In this document: one piece after another, positions 47,914 through 60,165 of the stretch | How the letters are laid out: each line of letters begins with the position of its first letter | How positions within the stretch are numbered: the stretch's first letter is position 1 | DNA from: Aliidiomarina celeris | GTDB lineage: Bacteria; Pseudomonadota; Gammaproteobacteria; Enterobacterales; Alteromonadaceae | Length of the DNA: 64,000 nt | Assembly (NCBI RefSeq): GCF_003316875.1 | Contig: NZ_QMIL01000007.1 | Location: 1-64,000, forward strand | Direction of reading: 5' to 3' | Position numbers and translations under genes: made by a program | Notes under the pieces: model-generated | What the model saw: the letters and a program-made list of their open reading frames with translations, nothing else | Databases searched by the model: none | Told to the model about the DNA's origin: nothing

Positions 47914-50190
47914 CTCATCGCTCGCGCCCTCATGGGCGTCACTGAGCGGCTCACGTTCCGCCAGTAACTGATCGACTCGTTGCAGCCCTCGTGGCAATTT
48001 ACTTCCTCTACGGCCGCGCTCACCTCGGTAATGTTCCAAGTCACTCGGCTTCAAGCTTAGCTTGCGTTTTCCTGCCACCACGGTGAGCGTGGACTGCTCG
48101 GGGATAACCGCTAAAGCAGTTACATACTCTTCACGCAGTTTTGCCCGCGTTGAAGGAATACTGAGCATTTTATTGCCTTTACCTTTGGCCAGTTGCGGCA
48201 ATTCACTGACCGCAAATACCAGCATCCGCCCTTCGTTCGACACCGCCACCACAAGGTCGGTATCCACGTTATGGATCCGTAGTGGTTGCATTGGTTTTGC
48301 AGACGGCGGCACAGACAATAAGGCTTTACCGTTTTTCACACGGCTCACCATGTCCGTAAATTGGGTAACAAAGCCGTAGCCCGCGTCTGAGGAAATCAAC
48401 CACTTGCTGTCTTCTTTGCCCATCAACACGTGCTCAATATTTTCGCCAGCCACCAAGGCAAAACGGCCGGTAAGCGGTTCACCTTGCGAGCGCGCCGAAG
48501 GGAGTGTGTGCGCTTCCGCGCTATAGCTGCGGCCGGCACTATCGAGGAAGACCGCTAAGTCATTACTACGCCCTATCGCTTGTTCAAGGAAGGCATCGCC
48601 CGACTTATACGACAAATTGGCGCCATCTACGTCGTGGCCTTTGGCGCACCGTACCCAGCCTTTTTTCGACAACACTACAGTAACCGGCTCAGACGGCGTA
48701 AGTTCACGTTCAGACAGTGCTTTGGCTTCCTTGCGCTCGGTTAGCGGAGACCGACGTTCATCGCCGTATTTTTCGGCGTCAGCCAGCAGTTCTTTTTTCA
48801 CCAAGGTTCTTAACCGGCGGTCGGAGCCCAACACCAACAAGAGTGCGTCTCGCTCTTTGCTGAGTTCGTCTTGCTCACCACGGAGTTTCTGCTCTTCAAG
48901 CTTTGCCAAATGCCGTAATTTTAATTCTAGAATCGCTTCAGCTTGCGTGTCGGTAATACCGAAACGCTCCATCAACACAGGCTTGGGTTGATCCTCTCGG
49001 CGAATAATTTCAATCACTTCGTCAATATTTAGAAAGGCAATAAGCAAACCTTCAAGAATATGGAGGCGCCGCTCTACTTTGTCGAGCCGATACTCTAACC
49101 GCCGCCGCACTGTATTCATGCGGTATTGGTTCCATTCGTTGAGCACGGTAACTAACGACTTTACCTGTGGGCGACCGTCTAGGCCGATCATGTTCATATT
49201 GACACGATAGCTACGCTCTAAGTCTGTCGTTGCAAATAAATGCGCCATAAGCTGTTCTACATCAACCCGGTTTGAACGCGGCACAATCACCAAGCGGGTC
49301 GGGTTTTCATGATCCGACTCGTCGCGCAAGTCTGACACCATTGGCAGTTTTTTGGCCTGCATTTGCGCAGCTATTTGTTCCAAAATGCGTGCGCCCGAGG
49401 CTTGGTGTGGAATGGCGTCGACTACTACTTCGCCGTCTTCCATACGATAACGCGCGCGCATTTTTATACTGCCGCGGCCCGCTTCGTAAATTTTTGCAAT
49501 CTCAGTTGCAGGCGTTATAACTTCCGCGTCGGTGGGGTAATCTGGGCCTTTAACATGCTCCATTACCGCTGCTAAATCAGCGCTTGGATTGTCAAGCAGC
49601 ATGGCACAGGCATGGGTTACTTCGCGTACGTTATGCGGCGGAATGTCGGTTGCCATGCCCACCGCAATACCGGTTACGCCATTGAGCAAAATATGAGGTA
49701 AACGAGCCGGCAGCACTTGCGGCTCCTTCATGGTACCGTCGAAATTTGGAATCCAGTCTGAGGTGCCCTGACCAAGCTCGCTGAGTAGCACTTCGCTGAA
49801 GCGCGACAAGCGCGACTCGGTATAACGCATAGCGGCAAATGATTTAGGGTCATCGGGCGAACCCCAGTTTCCTTGCCCGTCTACCAACGGGTAGCGGTAA
49901 GAAAAAGGCTGCGCCATCAGTACCATCGCTTCATAACAAGCCGAATCACCATGCGGATGGAATTTACCCAATACGTCACCCACGGTACGTGCCGACTTTT
50001 TATATTTCGCAAGCGCAGACAGCCCTAACTCCGACATGGCATAAATAATACGGCGCTGAACGGGCTTCAACCCGTCGCCTATATGAGGTAAAGCGCGGTC
50101 CATGATGACGTACATGGAATAGTTGAGGTACGCGTCTTCTGTAAATTTATGCAGCGGTAAATATTCTGTCACTTCCAAAGATGAGTTCAT
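47896..50190 (-). CDS. parC: DNA topoisomerase IV subunit A
   Basis: 764 residues (E. coli 752). Breakage-reunion subunit; catalytic Tyr123 in [11 protein letters not shown]. The quinolone-resistance region [12 protein letters not shown] carries Ser83 and Glu87 (wild type). C-terminal beta-pinwheel with a weak repeat pattern. 26 bp after parE. Confidence 0.96.
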   Translation of the reverse strand: MNSSLEVTEYLPLHKFTEDAYLNYSMYVIMDRALPHIGDGLKPVQRRIIYAMSELGLSALAKYKKSARTVGDVLGKFHPHGDSACYEAMVLMAQPFSYRYPLVDGQGNWGSPDDPKSFAAMRYTESRLSRFSEVLLSELGQGTSDWIPNFDGTMKEPQVLPARLPHILLNGVTGIAVGMATDIPPHNVREVTHACAMLLDNPSADLAAVMEHVKGPDYPTDAEVITPATEIAKIYEAGRGSIKMRARYRMEDGEVVVDAIPHQASGARILEQIAAQMQAKKLPMVSDLRDESDHENPTRLVIVPRSNRVDVEQLMAHLFATTDLERSYRVNMNMIGLDGRPQVKSLVTVLNEWNQYRMNTVRRRLEYRLDKVERRLHILEGLLIAFLNIDEVIEIIRREDQPKPVLMERFGITDTQAEAILELKLRHLAKLEEQKLRGEQDELSKERDALLLVLGSDRRLRTLVKKELLADAEKYGDERRSPLTERKEAKALSERELTPSEPVTVVLSKKGWVRCAKGHDVDGANLSYKSGDAFLEQAIGRSNDLAVFLDSAGRSYSAEAHTLPSARSQGEPLTGRFALVAGENIEHVLMGKEDSKWLISSDAGYGFVTQFTDMVSRVKNGKALLSVPPSAKPMQPLRIHNVDTDLVVAVSNEGRMLVFAVSELPQLAKGKGNKMLSIPSTRAKLREEYVTALAVIPEQSTLTVVAGKRKLSLKPSDLEHYRGERGRRGSKLPRGLQRVDQLLAEREPLSDAHEGASDELGAAD

Positions 50191-50216
50191 GAATGCTTCC
50201 GTATCATTATTCTGTT

Positions 50217-52172
<1,956 letters not shown>

Positions 52173-52207
52173 CTATCCTGTGGCGTTCAGCAAAAAAACA
52201 CAAGGCA

Positions 52208-52651
52208 TTATGCAGGCGCCCAACAAAAAGCGCTGCGCCCGTGCTGTATACATAACTTTAACCAGTCTGCCAGTAGCCGGCTCAGCTGCCTCTTCTCGTC
52301 TTGTTGCTGCGCGCGCTTTGGCGCCTGCCCCGGCCGAATCGAGGTAAGTTGACTGGTGCCTTGGCAATCAATGATCTCTGCCATGCGGGCGTCGTGGTAC
52401 AAGCGCACATGAAACTCAATGTCGGCCACCGCAGCTGCTCTAGAGGTTGAGCGCTTCAACTGTTTTATATACACATCTGTTGTGTAGGGTGCGCGCCGAA
52501 GTACTTGAATTTCATAGTTCAAGTGTGTGCCTACGGCAATAACTGTTGGCTCCTGAGTGCTCGGCAATACACGCAAAAACGCAGCATAATTGCGTTCAGC
52601 AAGTGCATGTAACTCATTTAGATCTGGAATGTAGCGCTTTGTTCGCAACAA
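52208..52651 (-). CDS. yqiB: DUF1249 (YqiB) family protein
   Basis: 147 residues. It has the DUF1249 pattern (YIPDLNELHALAERNYAAFLRVLP, DVYIKQLKRST, EFHVRLYHDARMAEI). Function unknown in the family. Start TTG at 52651; the AAGGAG ribosome site lies within the end of nudF, with 2 bp between the genes. Confidence 0.85.
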   Translation of the reverse strand: MLRTKRYIPDLNELHALAERNYAAFLRVLPSTQEPTVIAVGTHLNYEIQVLRRAPYTTDVYIKQLKRSTSRAAAVADIEFHVRLYHDARMAEIIDCQGTSQLTSIRPGQAPKRAQQQDEKRQLSRLLADWLKLCIQHGRSAFCWAPA

Positions 52652-52653
52652 CT

Positions 52654-53331
52654 CTACTCCTTATTTGTGCATTGCCATGCGGCTAATAATTCAGTTCGGT
52701 GCAATTGCAACCATTGTAAGGCAATCACTGTAGCAGCATTGTCAATTAAACCTTCATGCAACCACTCCATCATTTGTAAGCGTGGCACTACCGATACGCG
52801 AATGTCCTCATGTTCGGTCGCAAGCCCACCATAATTTGCCGCTGTACTGGCGTCTACCTTTGCAATGTAAATACTAATACGCTCGGTAAGCCCGCCTGGA
52901 CTTGAAAGATAACGCATGGCAAAGCTAAGTTGCTCGGCATTGAGGCCCGCCTCTTCAGCCATTTCACGCCGGGCAACCTCAAGCTCCGACTCACCTGGGT
53001 CGATCATACCGGCCACAAGCTCAAGTAACCAAGGCGAGCCTTCTTCCATGTCGGCATGTCGCGCAACGCCGCCTAACGCAGTAACTGCAGCCACGCGAAA
53101 CTGCTCGAGCATTACAATAGCATCGCGCTCAGGATCGTAGGGTAACACCACCACTGCGTGCCCACGATCCACAATTTCACGCTCCATAACAGCAGACCAA
53201 CCACCTTGAAAAAGCCGATGCCGTAATTTCGCTTTATGAACCCGAAAAAAACCATGGTATACAGTTTTATGTTCTAATACTTCAACGTCGTCTTGCCCAA
53301 ATGGAATCGGCGAATTATTCTTATGCCCCAT
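52654..53331 (-). CDS. nudF: ADP-ribose pyrophosphatase NudF
   Basis: 225 residues from the ATG at 53331 (MGHKNNSPIPFGQDDVEVLE), aligned with E. coli NudF (209). The Nudix box G-x5-E-x7-REMAEEAG is in the segment starting GMIDPGESELEVA. Hydrolyses ADP-ribose. A longer frame upstream enters the tolC promoter region and is rejected. Divergent from tolC, as in E. coli. Confidence 0.92.
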   Translation of the reverse strand: MGHKNNSPIPFGQDDVEVLEHKTVYHGFFRVHKAKLRHRLFQGGWSAVMEREIVDRGHAVVVLPYDPERDAIVMLEQFRVAAVTALGGVARHADMEEGSPWLLELVAGMIDPGESELEVARREMAEEAGLNAEQLSFAMRYLSSPGGLTERISIYIAKVDASTAANYGGLATEHEDIRVSVVPRLQMMEWLHEGLIDNAATVIALQWLQLHRTELLAAWQCTNKE

Positions 53332-53506
53332 ACTGTACCCGTAAGTTAACTTAAGAACTGAACATATTAGCGATTCTAGCGACACGCACGCAAATACCTT
53401 GTTACAATTCATCCAATATCGACATAATTCTGTACTAATAGTTTGTTTGTTGGCGAGGTACACTATAGGTATTCGCCTTTTTAAAACCCGAAGGAAATTG
53501 TGAGTG

Positions 53507-54856
53507 ATGAAAATTAAATTACTGTCGGCCGCGCTGGCACTGGGATTAAGCACTGTAATAGCGCCTGTAAATGCAACAAACCTCACCGACATTTACATGC
53601 TCGCGTTGGAAAACGATCCCCAATTATTGCGTTCTGCGGCAGAACGCGATGCCGCGAAAGCCGGCGTTGACGTTTCGCGCGCAGACTGGTGGCCGCAAAT
53701 CGACTTTAGTGTGAGCTACTCAGACTCAAAGCAAGACTCTGTAGTTACCAACGACGATGGCACTTGGAATATTCGTAGCTCAAGCGGAACGCGTTTTGGT
53801 CGTCAAGTAAGCTTGTCGCAAACGGTTTTCAATTTAGGCACATGGCGTTCAACCGACATTGTCGAAAAACAAGCTTATCAAGCCGAAGTAAGTTATCTAC
53901 TGTCGCGGCAACAACTTATGCTGCGCGTCACCCAAACCTATTTTGGTGTGTTAAGTGCGCTCGACAGCCTCGAGTTTGCACAAGCCGAAAAACGCGCCAT
54001 TGAACGTCAGCTCGAGCAAACGCGTCAGCGTTTTTCAGTTGGCTTAACCGCCATTACCGACGTACATGAAGCTCAAGCGCAATTCGACAATGCTTTAGCG
54101 CGTGAAATTCAAGCGCAAAACGCTGTGGAAATCGCCTTAGAAGGTTTGCGCGAAATTACCGGCCGGCAACACGACAATATTCATGTGTTGAACACGGAAA
54201 ACTTCTCGCCAAGCAGCCCAGAGCCGCAAGGCGTTGCCAACTGGATTGAAACCGCGCACGACCGCAACCTGCAGTTATTAATCGGCCGCAGTTCAGTAGA
54301 AGTTGCCAACCAGCGCATTGAGCTTGCCCGCGCAGGTCACTACCCAACCGTACGTTTGAACGCAAGCTACTCAGACGACGACCAAGACAGCAACGGTCGC
54401 GACATCAGTGGTTTAAATTCTCGTCAAATCGGTCTCACCGCCTCTATTCCGCTTTATTCGGGTGGCCGCACTATCGCCAGCACGCAACAAGCACGCGACA
54501 ATTTTGTAGTTGCTAGCCAAAGCTTAGAAGAAAGCCGCCGCTCGGTTGAGCGTGCTGTGCGCTCTTCTTATTTTGACGTAGTTGCTGCCATTTCCACAAT
54601 TAATGCACTAGAGCAGGCTGTAATTTCGGCAGAAAGTGCACTGAACGCTACTCAAGCCGGGTTTGAAGTGGGAACCCGTACTATTGTTGACGTGCTCAAC
54701 AGTACGCGGAACTTGTTCGACGCACGCCGCAATTTGTCGGAAGCGCGTTACAACTACATTAATCGCACTTTAGCGCTGCGCCAAGCGGCTGGAACTATTT
54801 CAGAGCGCGATTTACTTGGTATTAACGCGAGTTTGGTTGCTCCAAGCGCCGACTAA
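53507..54856 (+). CDS. tolC: Outer-membrane efflux channel TolC
   Basis: 449 residues with a signal peptide (MKIKLLSAALALGLSTVIAPVNA). Two repeated halves, each with beta strands and long helices; the aperture segments RQRFSVGLTAITDVHEAQAQ and GFEVGTRTIVDVLNSTRN are diagnostic. It pairs with inner-membrane pumps for drug and toxin export. Start: ATG at 53507; a GTG one codon earlier is closer to AAGGA, so either is possible. The C-terminus (39 residues shorter than E. coli) lacks the variable tail. Confidence 0.95.
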   Translation: MKIKLLSAALALGLSTVIAPVNATNLTDIYMLALENDPQLLRSAAERDAAKAGVDVSRADWWPQIDFSVSYSDSKQDSVVTNDDGTWNIRSSSGTRFGRQVSLSQTVFNLGTWRSTDIVEKQAYQAEVSYLLSRQQLMLRVTQTYFGVLSALDSLEFAQAEKRAIERQLEQTRQRFSVGLTAITDVHEAQAQFDNALAREIQAQNAVEIALEGLREITGRQHDNIHVLNTENFSPSSPEPQGVANWIETAHDRNLQLLIGRSSVEVANQRIELARAGHYPTVRLNASYSDDDQDSNGRDISGLNSRQIGLTASIPLYSGGRTIASTQQARDNFVVASQSLEESRRSVERAVRSSYFDVVAAISTINALEQAVISAESALNATQAGFEVGTRTIVDVLNSTRNLFDARRNLSEARYNYINRTLALRQAAGTISERDLLGINASLVAPSAD

Positions 54857-54892
54857 GTATGAATGAAGGGGCAAGCGCCCTACCAAAAAAAC

Positions 54893-54923
54893 AAAGGCTC
54901 GCATTGCGGGCCTTTATTTTTTT
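54893..54923 (+). terminator. Rho-independent terminator of tolC
   Basis: AAAGGC / GCCTTT outer stem with CGC/GCG inside, then ATTTTTTT, 37 bp past the tolC stop. Confidence 0.88.
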
Positions 54924-54981
54924 CAGTCGCATATTCCGTTACACTTCCTTCCATGTTCCAGTTCAATAACGAGAATTAAAT

Positions 54982-55971
54982 TTGAATCAATATACGGTTA
55001 CACCACCCCGTTTTGAGTGGTCATTTCTTCTCCCAAAATATTGGCCGACCTGGCTTAGTATTAGTTTCTTGTACCTTATTTCATGGCTTCCCTATCGGCT
55101 GCAACTCATGCTCGGCACGATGCTCGGGGTGGTGTTTTTCAAATTAATGAAAAAACGCGTGCAAATTACCCTTCGCAATCTCGAATTAGCCTACCCCGAA
55201 AAGCCCGACAGTGAACGGCGCCGTATAGCCCAAGAAGTATTTAAAAATGCAGGCATTGCACTGTTTGAAACCGGCATTGCGTGGTGGTGGCCCGACTGGC
55301 GGTTAAAACGAAAAGTAAAGCTAGAAGGGTTCGCGCTTGTTGAACAGCAACTCGCACAAAAAAAAGGCGTTTTCCTACTGCTCTTTCATTTTCTTCCACT
55401 CGAAATTCATGCGCGTGGGGTAGGTCTTTATCATCCGTCCGTTGGGCTTTATCGCCCCCATAACAACGCACTCATGGAATACATGCAAACAAAGGGGCGC
55501 AGCCGCAGCAATAAATACATGCTGGGCAAGAAAGACGTAAAAGGTATGCTCTGGTCACTCGCCCAAGGTGAGCTATGTGGTTACTTGCCCGACCAAGATT
55601 ATGGGCCGAACCGAGCGGAATTTGTGCCCCTGTTTAGCGTTCCCGATGCAGCCACTACCACCGGCACTAGCATTTTTGCGAATCACTCCAACGCGGTTAC
55701 ATTGATTTCTACCATTGAACGCTTACCTTCTGGTCGTGGCTACTGTATTCGCTTTAACGAGCCTCAGGCAGCAATTCCGTCGGGTAACGACAAAGACGAC
55801 GCCATACGGGTAAACCAAGAGGTTGAGCGGGCCGTAAATGCCAACCCTGAGCTGTACATGTGGATGCATCGGCGGTTTAAAACCCGCCCGCCAGGGCATG
55901 AAACAAGCTATTATCAGCGTTCTCACATTAAGAAAAAGCGCAGCAAGAAAAAGCGCAAGGACACAGCCTAA
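54982..55971 (+). CDS. LpxL/LpxM-type lipid A acyltransferase
   Basis: 329 residues, inner-membrane HTrB-type acyltransferase. Hydrophobic N-terminus (about 25-60); catalytic HX4E motif H-F-L-P-L-E at about 137-142; GYLPDQDYGP as in LpxL family. LpxL, LpxM or LpxP identity cannot be chosen by eye. Starts at TTG (54982) with GAG upstream. The C-terminal tail (about 312-329) is extremely Lys/Arg-rich and encoded by a 15-bp tandem repeat, unusual for the family. One base overlaps the next gene (TAATG). Confidence 0.88.
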   Translation: MNQYTVTPPRFEWSFLLPKYWPTWLSISFLYLISWLPYRLQLMLGTMLGVVFFKLMKKRVQITLRNLELAYPEKPDSERRRIAQEVFKNAGIALFETGIAWWWPDWRLKRKVKLEGFALVEQQLAQKKGVFLLLFHFLPLEIHARGVGLYHPSVGLYRPHNNALMEYMQTKGRSRSNKYMLGKKDVKGMLWSLAQGELCGYLPDQDYGPNRAEFVPLFSVPDAATTTGTSIFANHSNAVTLISTIERLPSGRGYCIRFNEPQAAIPSGNDKDDAIRVNQEVERAVNANPELYMWMHRRFKTRPPGHETSYYQRSHIKKKRSKKKRKDTA

Positions 55972-56633
55972 TGGATATCAAAAAGCGACTTGAAAAAAGA
56001 AAAAAGCGCCAACAGCGTGCTGTTGTCTTTATTATTTGCGCCAGCATTGTTGCCGTCACAATAGCTTTTTTCGCCGCTCGCAACCTCTATTTTTCTGACC
56101 CCAGCGCAGAAAACATTAGTGACGCAATGGCAACAGGTACGAATCGTTCACGTAATTTACAGGGGGAAATTGAACGCTTCTTCGGCGGTGTGCGCGACAG
56201 CGCATGGGCGCGCAATGGTTCGTCGCAATGGATCATCGAACTCGAACCGAATGCGCGGCCACTTGCCGACATTATTGCCGAGCGAATTCGAGAGGAAGGC
56301 TACCCGCTCGACTACACATGGCGCGGGCCCGTGCAGTCTCGTTGGTTCATGGAGGGCGACTCATTAAAAGACAAAGCAGAGCAACTCGCAACCGAAGAAA
56401 GTGTGTATTTAATTTGGTGGCTCGACAAAGACTACATTGTGCGTGCGACCTTCGAGGTATATTCCGACTTAGTCAACTCGCTTGACCGCTTAGCCCGCTC
56501 GCTCAACGCGCAGCACGCAGACCAAGTCGAAGCCTATTTATGCCCACGTGCACGTGCAATTCTAATTGCTGGCTCAGAAGACGCCGCTCTGGTCAGCTCT
56601 GACTGCAGAGCGGTAAGCAGCTTGCCGCGTTAA
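55971..56633 (+). CDS. Hypothetical protein with basic N-terminus and one TM helix
   Basis: 220 residues: a strongly basic start (MDIKKRLEKRKKRQQR), a single transmembrane helix (about 17-38) and a soluble C-terminal part with no family I recognise, including QWIIELEPNARPL and WLDKDYIVRATFEVY. The stop/start overlap TAATG with the acyltransferase gene implies a coupled product that may act with it. The 3' end can form a CCGCTCT / AGAGCGG hairpin. Confidence 0.65.
   Translation: MDIKKRLEKRKKRQQRAVVFIICASIVAVTIAFFAARNLYFSDPSAENISDAMATGTNRSRNLQGEIERFFGGVRDSAWARNGSSQWIIELEPNARPLADIIAERIREEGYPLDYTWRGPVQSRWFMEGDSLKDKAEQLATEESVYLIWWLDKDYIVRATFEVYSDLVNSLDRLARSLNAQHADQVEAYLCPRARAILIAGSEDAALVSSDCRAVSSLPR
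56584..56613 (+). terminator. Hairpin at the end of the hypothetical gene
   Basis: CCGCTCT / AGAGCGG stem with an inner GTCAG/CTGAC pairing inside the last codons of the hypothetical gene, 40 bp before the convergent glnE stop. No T-run, so assignment is tentative. Confidence 0.4.
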
Positions 56634-56653
56634 GATACCCCCGAGTGTTCCTG

Positions 56654-59503
56654 TTAATTCGGCAGCAACTCTTGCCAAACAGCAACCACAATGTCGCGCT
56701 CATGCGACATTGAGTTGCCACTCAAGTTACCGAGCTCCGCCAACGCTAAACGGTGCAGCTCTCGACGCAGTTTTTGATAAATCTCAATTAATTGCTCACT
56801 CGAGCGTGCGCTAAGCAGCCGAACCTCAGCAGCCCGCTCTAATATCCGAATATTATCCGTATATTCAATTAGGTGCGGGTACTTGTGGGCGTAACTCAAG
56901 GCTAAGAATTGGGTAATAAACTCAATATCCGCAACGCCGCCTGGCATTTGCTTAATATCAAATTGCTCAGCGCTTTGCTTCCACAAATGCTCGCGCATTT
57001 TTTCCCGCATTTTCTTTATTTCAGCGCCCACTTCTTGCTGGTCACGCGGCTTGGTTAACACTTCTGCTCGGATGCTCTCAAACTGAGCTTTCGCATTCGC
57101 CGTACCGAAAACATGTCGTGCCCGCACCAACGCTTGTAATTCCCAAAGCCACGCGTCGTTGAGTAAATACTGCCGGTAGGTAGACGCCCTGACCACCAAT
57201 AGGCCCGACTGCCCCGACGGCCTTAAGCGCATGTCAACATCGTAGAGCACGCCATTCATAGAGCGCGTGGTAAACAAGTGCAACACGCGCTGCGCCAAGC
57301 GCAAATAAAACTGTTGGGTATCAATTGGCTTCGCGCCGTCGGTTTGTCCTTCAAGCTCATCGTCACAAACAAACACGAGATCTAGATCGGAGCCGTAGCC
57401 TAATTCAAAGCCGCCGAGCTTGCCATAACCAATGACACTGAATCCGGTATTTCCTTCATGACGCCCCTGCGGCACGCCGTGCTTATCGGCCAGCTGACGC
57501 CACGCCATTAACACCACTTGTTCAATCATCGCTTCGGCCAACGCGGTTAAATGATCGCTCACTTTCATGAGTGCTACGCCGTCACTTAAGTCGGCAGCAG
57601 CAACACGCAGCTGAAAAATTTGTTTTACCTGGCGCAGCGACTCCATTTGTGCTTCTGCGTCGTCATGAGCAAAGCGATTCACATACTCTGCAACCTGCTG
57701 ACGGTATTCCGAAATATTTGGCAAATCATAAAGCTGTTGCGGGTCGATCAATTCGTCGAGCAACATTGGGAAGCGAGCGATTAAATGAGCCACCCACGGG
57801 CTTTCGCGGCATAAAAACACCAATTGCTTGCGCGCTCCCGCATTACCCGCAAGGAGCTCGATATAGGTCGTTCTAGAGCTGATTTGCTCGAGTACGTCGA
57901 ATACCCGCATTAAAACCTGTTCGGAATTTGCTTGCGCCACAAGGTCTTCGATGAGCCAAGGCACCAAGCTCGCGAGCAATTCACGGCCACGCGGGCCGCT
58001 CGAGCGCAGCCTTAAGCGCTGTCGAAAATCGCGAATACGCTGCCAGCAGAGCTCCGCCTGCTCAACTCCGGCTTCGGCTAAAACGTTTATCGCGGTTTCG
58101 TCTTCAATTAAATCTTGCCACAACAGTGCAAAATCACTGTCTTCGGCCGTAATCATTTCGGCTTCGCCGCCAATTACGTCCAGAAACTGCTGGTGCACTT
58201 GTTTGGTTATACGCTTGTAGTCGCTCATAAACGACGCCCAAGTTGAATACCCGAGAGCAATCAGCACACGCCTTTGGTTTGTGTCGTCCGCGGGCAAGGT
58301 TTGCGTTTGTTCGTCGTTTATTTCTTGCAGCGTGTGCTCTACTTTTCGCAACCAAGCATAGCCGTATAAAAGTTCGTCTCTATCCGCTTCGGAAATAACC
58401 CCAGCATGACTTGCCGCATGTAAAGCTTGCCGCAAGGAGCGGGTGCGAAACTCCACCTCGCGACCGCCGCGAATGAGCTGGAATACTTGAGCCACAAACT
58501 CCACTTCACGAATACCACCAATCCCGAGCTTTACATTGTTCTTTACCCCTTGCCGACGCGCCTCCTGATTAATCAGCAGTTTCATTTTTCTAAGGGCGTC
58601 AATTGCGCTGTAATCGAGATAACGACGATAAACAAAAGGCCGCATCAGCTCCGCAAACTGCGTTTGAATGTGCGCGTTGTTGGTAATTACCCGGCTCTTA
58701 ACCATTGCGTAGCGTTCCCAGTTTCGTCCTTGCTCTTGGTAATAGTCTTCAAATGCTGAAAGGCTAGTAACCATCGGCCCCGAATGACCAAAAGGCCGCA
58801 ACCGTAAGTCCACACGATATGCTTGCCCGTCTGCGGTCATTTCTCCGAGCACTTTCACTAACCGCTGTGCCACCTTAGTAAAATAGAGTTCATGCTCAAT
58901 GGCTTTGCGCCCGCCGCGCGTTTCGCCTTGCTGTTCGAAACAAAAAATGAGGTCAATGTCCGACGAAAAGTTCAGTTCATGCCCACCCAGTTTACCCATG
59001 GCGATACACCACAGCCGTAACACCTTGCCATTCTCTGCATACGCTTGACCATAACGCTCAGCATACGACACATGAGACCATTCAAGCGCCGTAGTAATTA
59101 AGCCGTCGGCCAATGCACTAATGGCGTGTAATGCCTCAGATAGAACAAGTTCGCCGCGAAGATCCCAATAAGCAATGCGTGCCATTTCGAAGTTTCTGAG
59201 CTTGCGAATAATGGCTTGCGCTTGCTGCTCACGCTCAACTTGGTCAAGTGCATGAGCAAGTTGCGTGTTTGACCAACCGCTCGCATTTTGCATAAATTGC
59301 CACGCCGCTATGCCATAGCGCAGCAAAACTCTTGCAACAAAAGGGCTGAGCTCAATCACCCATTGCACGCTTAAGCGCGCTTCCTCAGCAAGCTCGGCAA
59401 ACTCATTGTGTTGTTCGCAGAGCAATTTCCACTGCGTAAGTTCAGTGTCGAGTGACGGCTGCAGTTGCGTTGGCTTTAGGGGGGGTGCTGGAAATTCGCT
59501 CAA
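56654..59503 (-). CDS. glnE: Bifunctional glutamine synthetase adenylyltransferase/deadenylylase
   Basis: 949 residues (E. coli 946). Two nucleotidyltransferase halves: the N-terminal deadenylylase (motif SSDIDLIFCFE) and the C-terminal adenylylase (GSDLDLVFVCD), each followed by GlnD-type helical domains. It adds or removes AMP on GlnA in response to PII and glutamine. TTG start at 59503 overlaps the CYTH gene by 4 bp; GGAG eight bases upstream. Confidence 0.95.
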   Translation of the reverse strand: MSEFPAPPLKPTQLQPSLDTELTQWKLLCEQHNEFAELAEEARLSVQWVIELSPFVARVLLRYGIAAWQFMQNASGWSNTQLAHALDQVEREQQAQAIIRKLRNFEMARIAYWDLRGELVLSEALHAISALADGLITTALEWSHVSYAERYGQAYAENGKVLRLWCIAMGKLGGHELNFSSDIDLIFCFEQQGETRGGRKAIEHELYFTKVAQRLVKVLGEMTADGQAYRVDLRLRPFGHSGPMVTSLSAFEDYYQEQGRNWERYAMVKSRVITNNAHIQTQFAELMRPFVYRRYLDYSAIDALRKMKLLINQEARRQGVKNNVKLGIGGIREVEFVAQVFQLIRGGREVEFRTRSLRQALHAASHAGVISEADRDELLYGYAWLRKVEHTLQEINDEQTQTLPADDTNQRRVLIALGYSTWASFMSDYKRITKQVHQQFLDVIGGEAEMITAEDSDFALLWQDLIEDETAINVLAEAGVEQAELCWQRIRDFRQRLRLRSSGPRGRELLASLVPWLIEDLVAQANSEQVLMRVFDVLEQISSRTTYIELLAGNAGARKQLVFLCRESPWVAHLIARFPMLLDELIDPQQLYDLPNISEYRQQVAEYVNRFAHDDAEAQMESLRQVKQIFQLRVAAADLSDGVALMKVSDHLTALAEAMIEQVVLMAWRQLADKHGVPQGRHEGNTGFSVIGYGKLGGFELGYGSDLDLVFVCDDELEGQTDGAKPIDTQQFYLRLAQRVLHLFTTRSMNGVLYDVDMRLRPSGQSGLLVVRASTYRQYLLNDAWLWELQALVRARHVFGTANAKAQFESIRAEVLTKPRDQQEVGAEIKKMREKMREHLWKQSAEQFDIKQMPGGVADIEFITQFLALSYAHKYPHLIEYTDNIRILERAAEVRLLSARSSEQLIEIYQKLRRELHRLALAELGNLSGNSMSHERDIVVAVWQELLPN

Positions 59504-60165
59504 ACTTCTTTCTCCGATAAGGAAGTCTCCGATAAGGAAGTCTCCGACAAGGAAGTCTCCAACAATGCATAGCCGCGTTGCGCTTTGCTTTTTGTGCCGG
59601 CTTGTAAATTGAAATGCTGAGTTAAATTTTCAGCCCATTTTAACAGGCTGCTTTCATTACCGCTTTTTAACTCTAGCTCAAGCTCGAGTATAGCTTCTTG
59701 CTTTCCGCCCGCTTTTATTAAGCCCTCATCCAGCGCAACTTCGAGTAAACTGTCCGCCGTATCCACATGCCAGAAACGGCGCTGGAAACTCACCTCGAAC
59801 TGCAATTGTAAGCGCGGCGTAATCACCTGTGGGTCGATTCCTGCCGGCCATATATGAGCCGGAAAGCGGGTTAAGTCAGGCACAGACGCAGAGGTCGGTA
59901 CATTATATTCGGGCCGTGCCGACAACGCGCCTTCTTCCCGCCCCTGCAGTTTAACGGTTTGCTCCGCTCCTCCTGGCCAGCGCCGAATGCGCAAACCAAT
60001 CTTTTGTACGCCTAGTTCTTGTTCTTCCGTATCAAAATAAAGGTTCTCTAAGTGTTTTTGGCCTACCGCCATGGCATGCGCATTCAGCCATGCAACCAAT
60101 GGCTCAACGTGCTCGGCCGTAAGCTGATACTTTAACTCTGTTTCCGCATTGACTAGGGTTGCCAT
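59500..60165 (-). CDS. CYTH domain inorganic triphosphatase with C-terminal repeat tail
   Basis: 221 residues. CYTH fold (1-200): the signature ETELK, basic strand residues, and LEVALDEGLI. E. coli YgiF hydrolyses inorganic triphosphate and also lies before glnE, but YgiF has a C-terminal CHAD domain lacking here. The C-terminus ends in tandem LSETS units encoded by a 15-bp repeat. It overlaps glnE by 4 bp. Confidence 0.85.
   Translation of the reverse strand: MATLVNAETELKYQLTAEHVEPLVAWLNAHAMAVGQKHLENLYFDTEEQELGVQKIGLRIRRWPGGAEQTVKLQGREEGALSARPEYNVPTSASVPDLTRFPAHIWPAGIDPQVITPRLQLQFEVSFQRRFWHVDTADSLLEVALDEGLIKAGGKQEAILELELELKSGNESSLLKWAENLTQHFNLQAGTKSKAQRGYALLETSLSETSLSETSLSEKEV
59511..59560. 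repeat. 15-bp tandem repeat in the CYTH gene
   Basis: Three units of TCTCCGATAAGGAAG (59511-59525, 59526-59540, 59541-59555; the third has T to C) plus a partial fourth. Units encode repeats of LSETS on the minus strand. Length 15 keeps frame, so copy-number change would alter tail length but not expression. Confidence 0.9.

Noticed and set aside
47896-50190. Fluoroquinolone-resistance substitution in ParC
   Set aside because: The QRDR reads Ser83 and Glu87, the wild-type residues.
59511-59560. CRISPR-like repeats
   Set aside because: Units are directly adjacent 15-mers without spacers and lie in a coding region, so they are a minisatellite.
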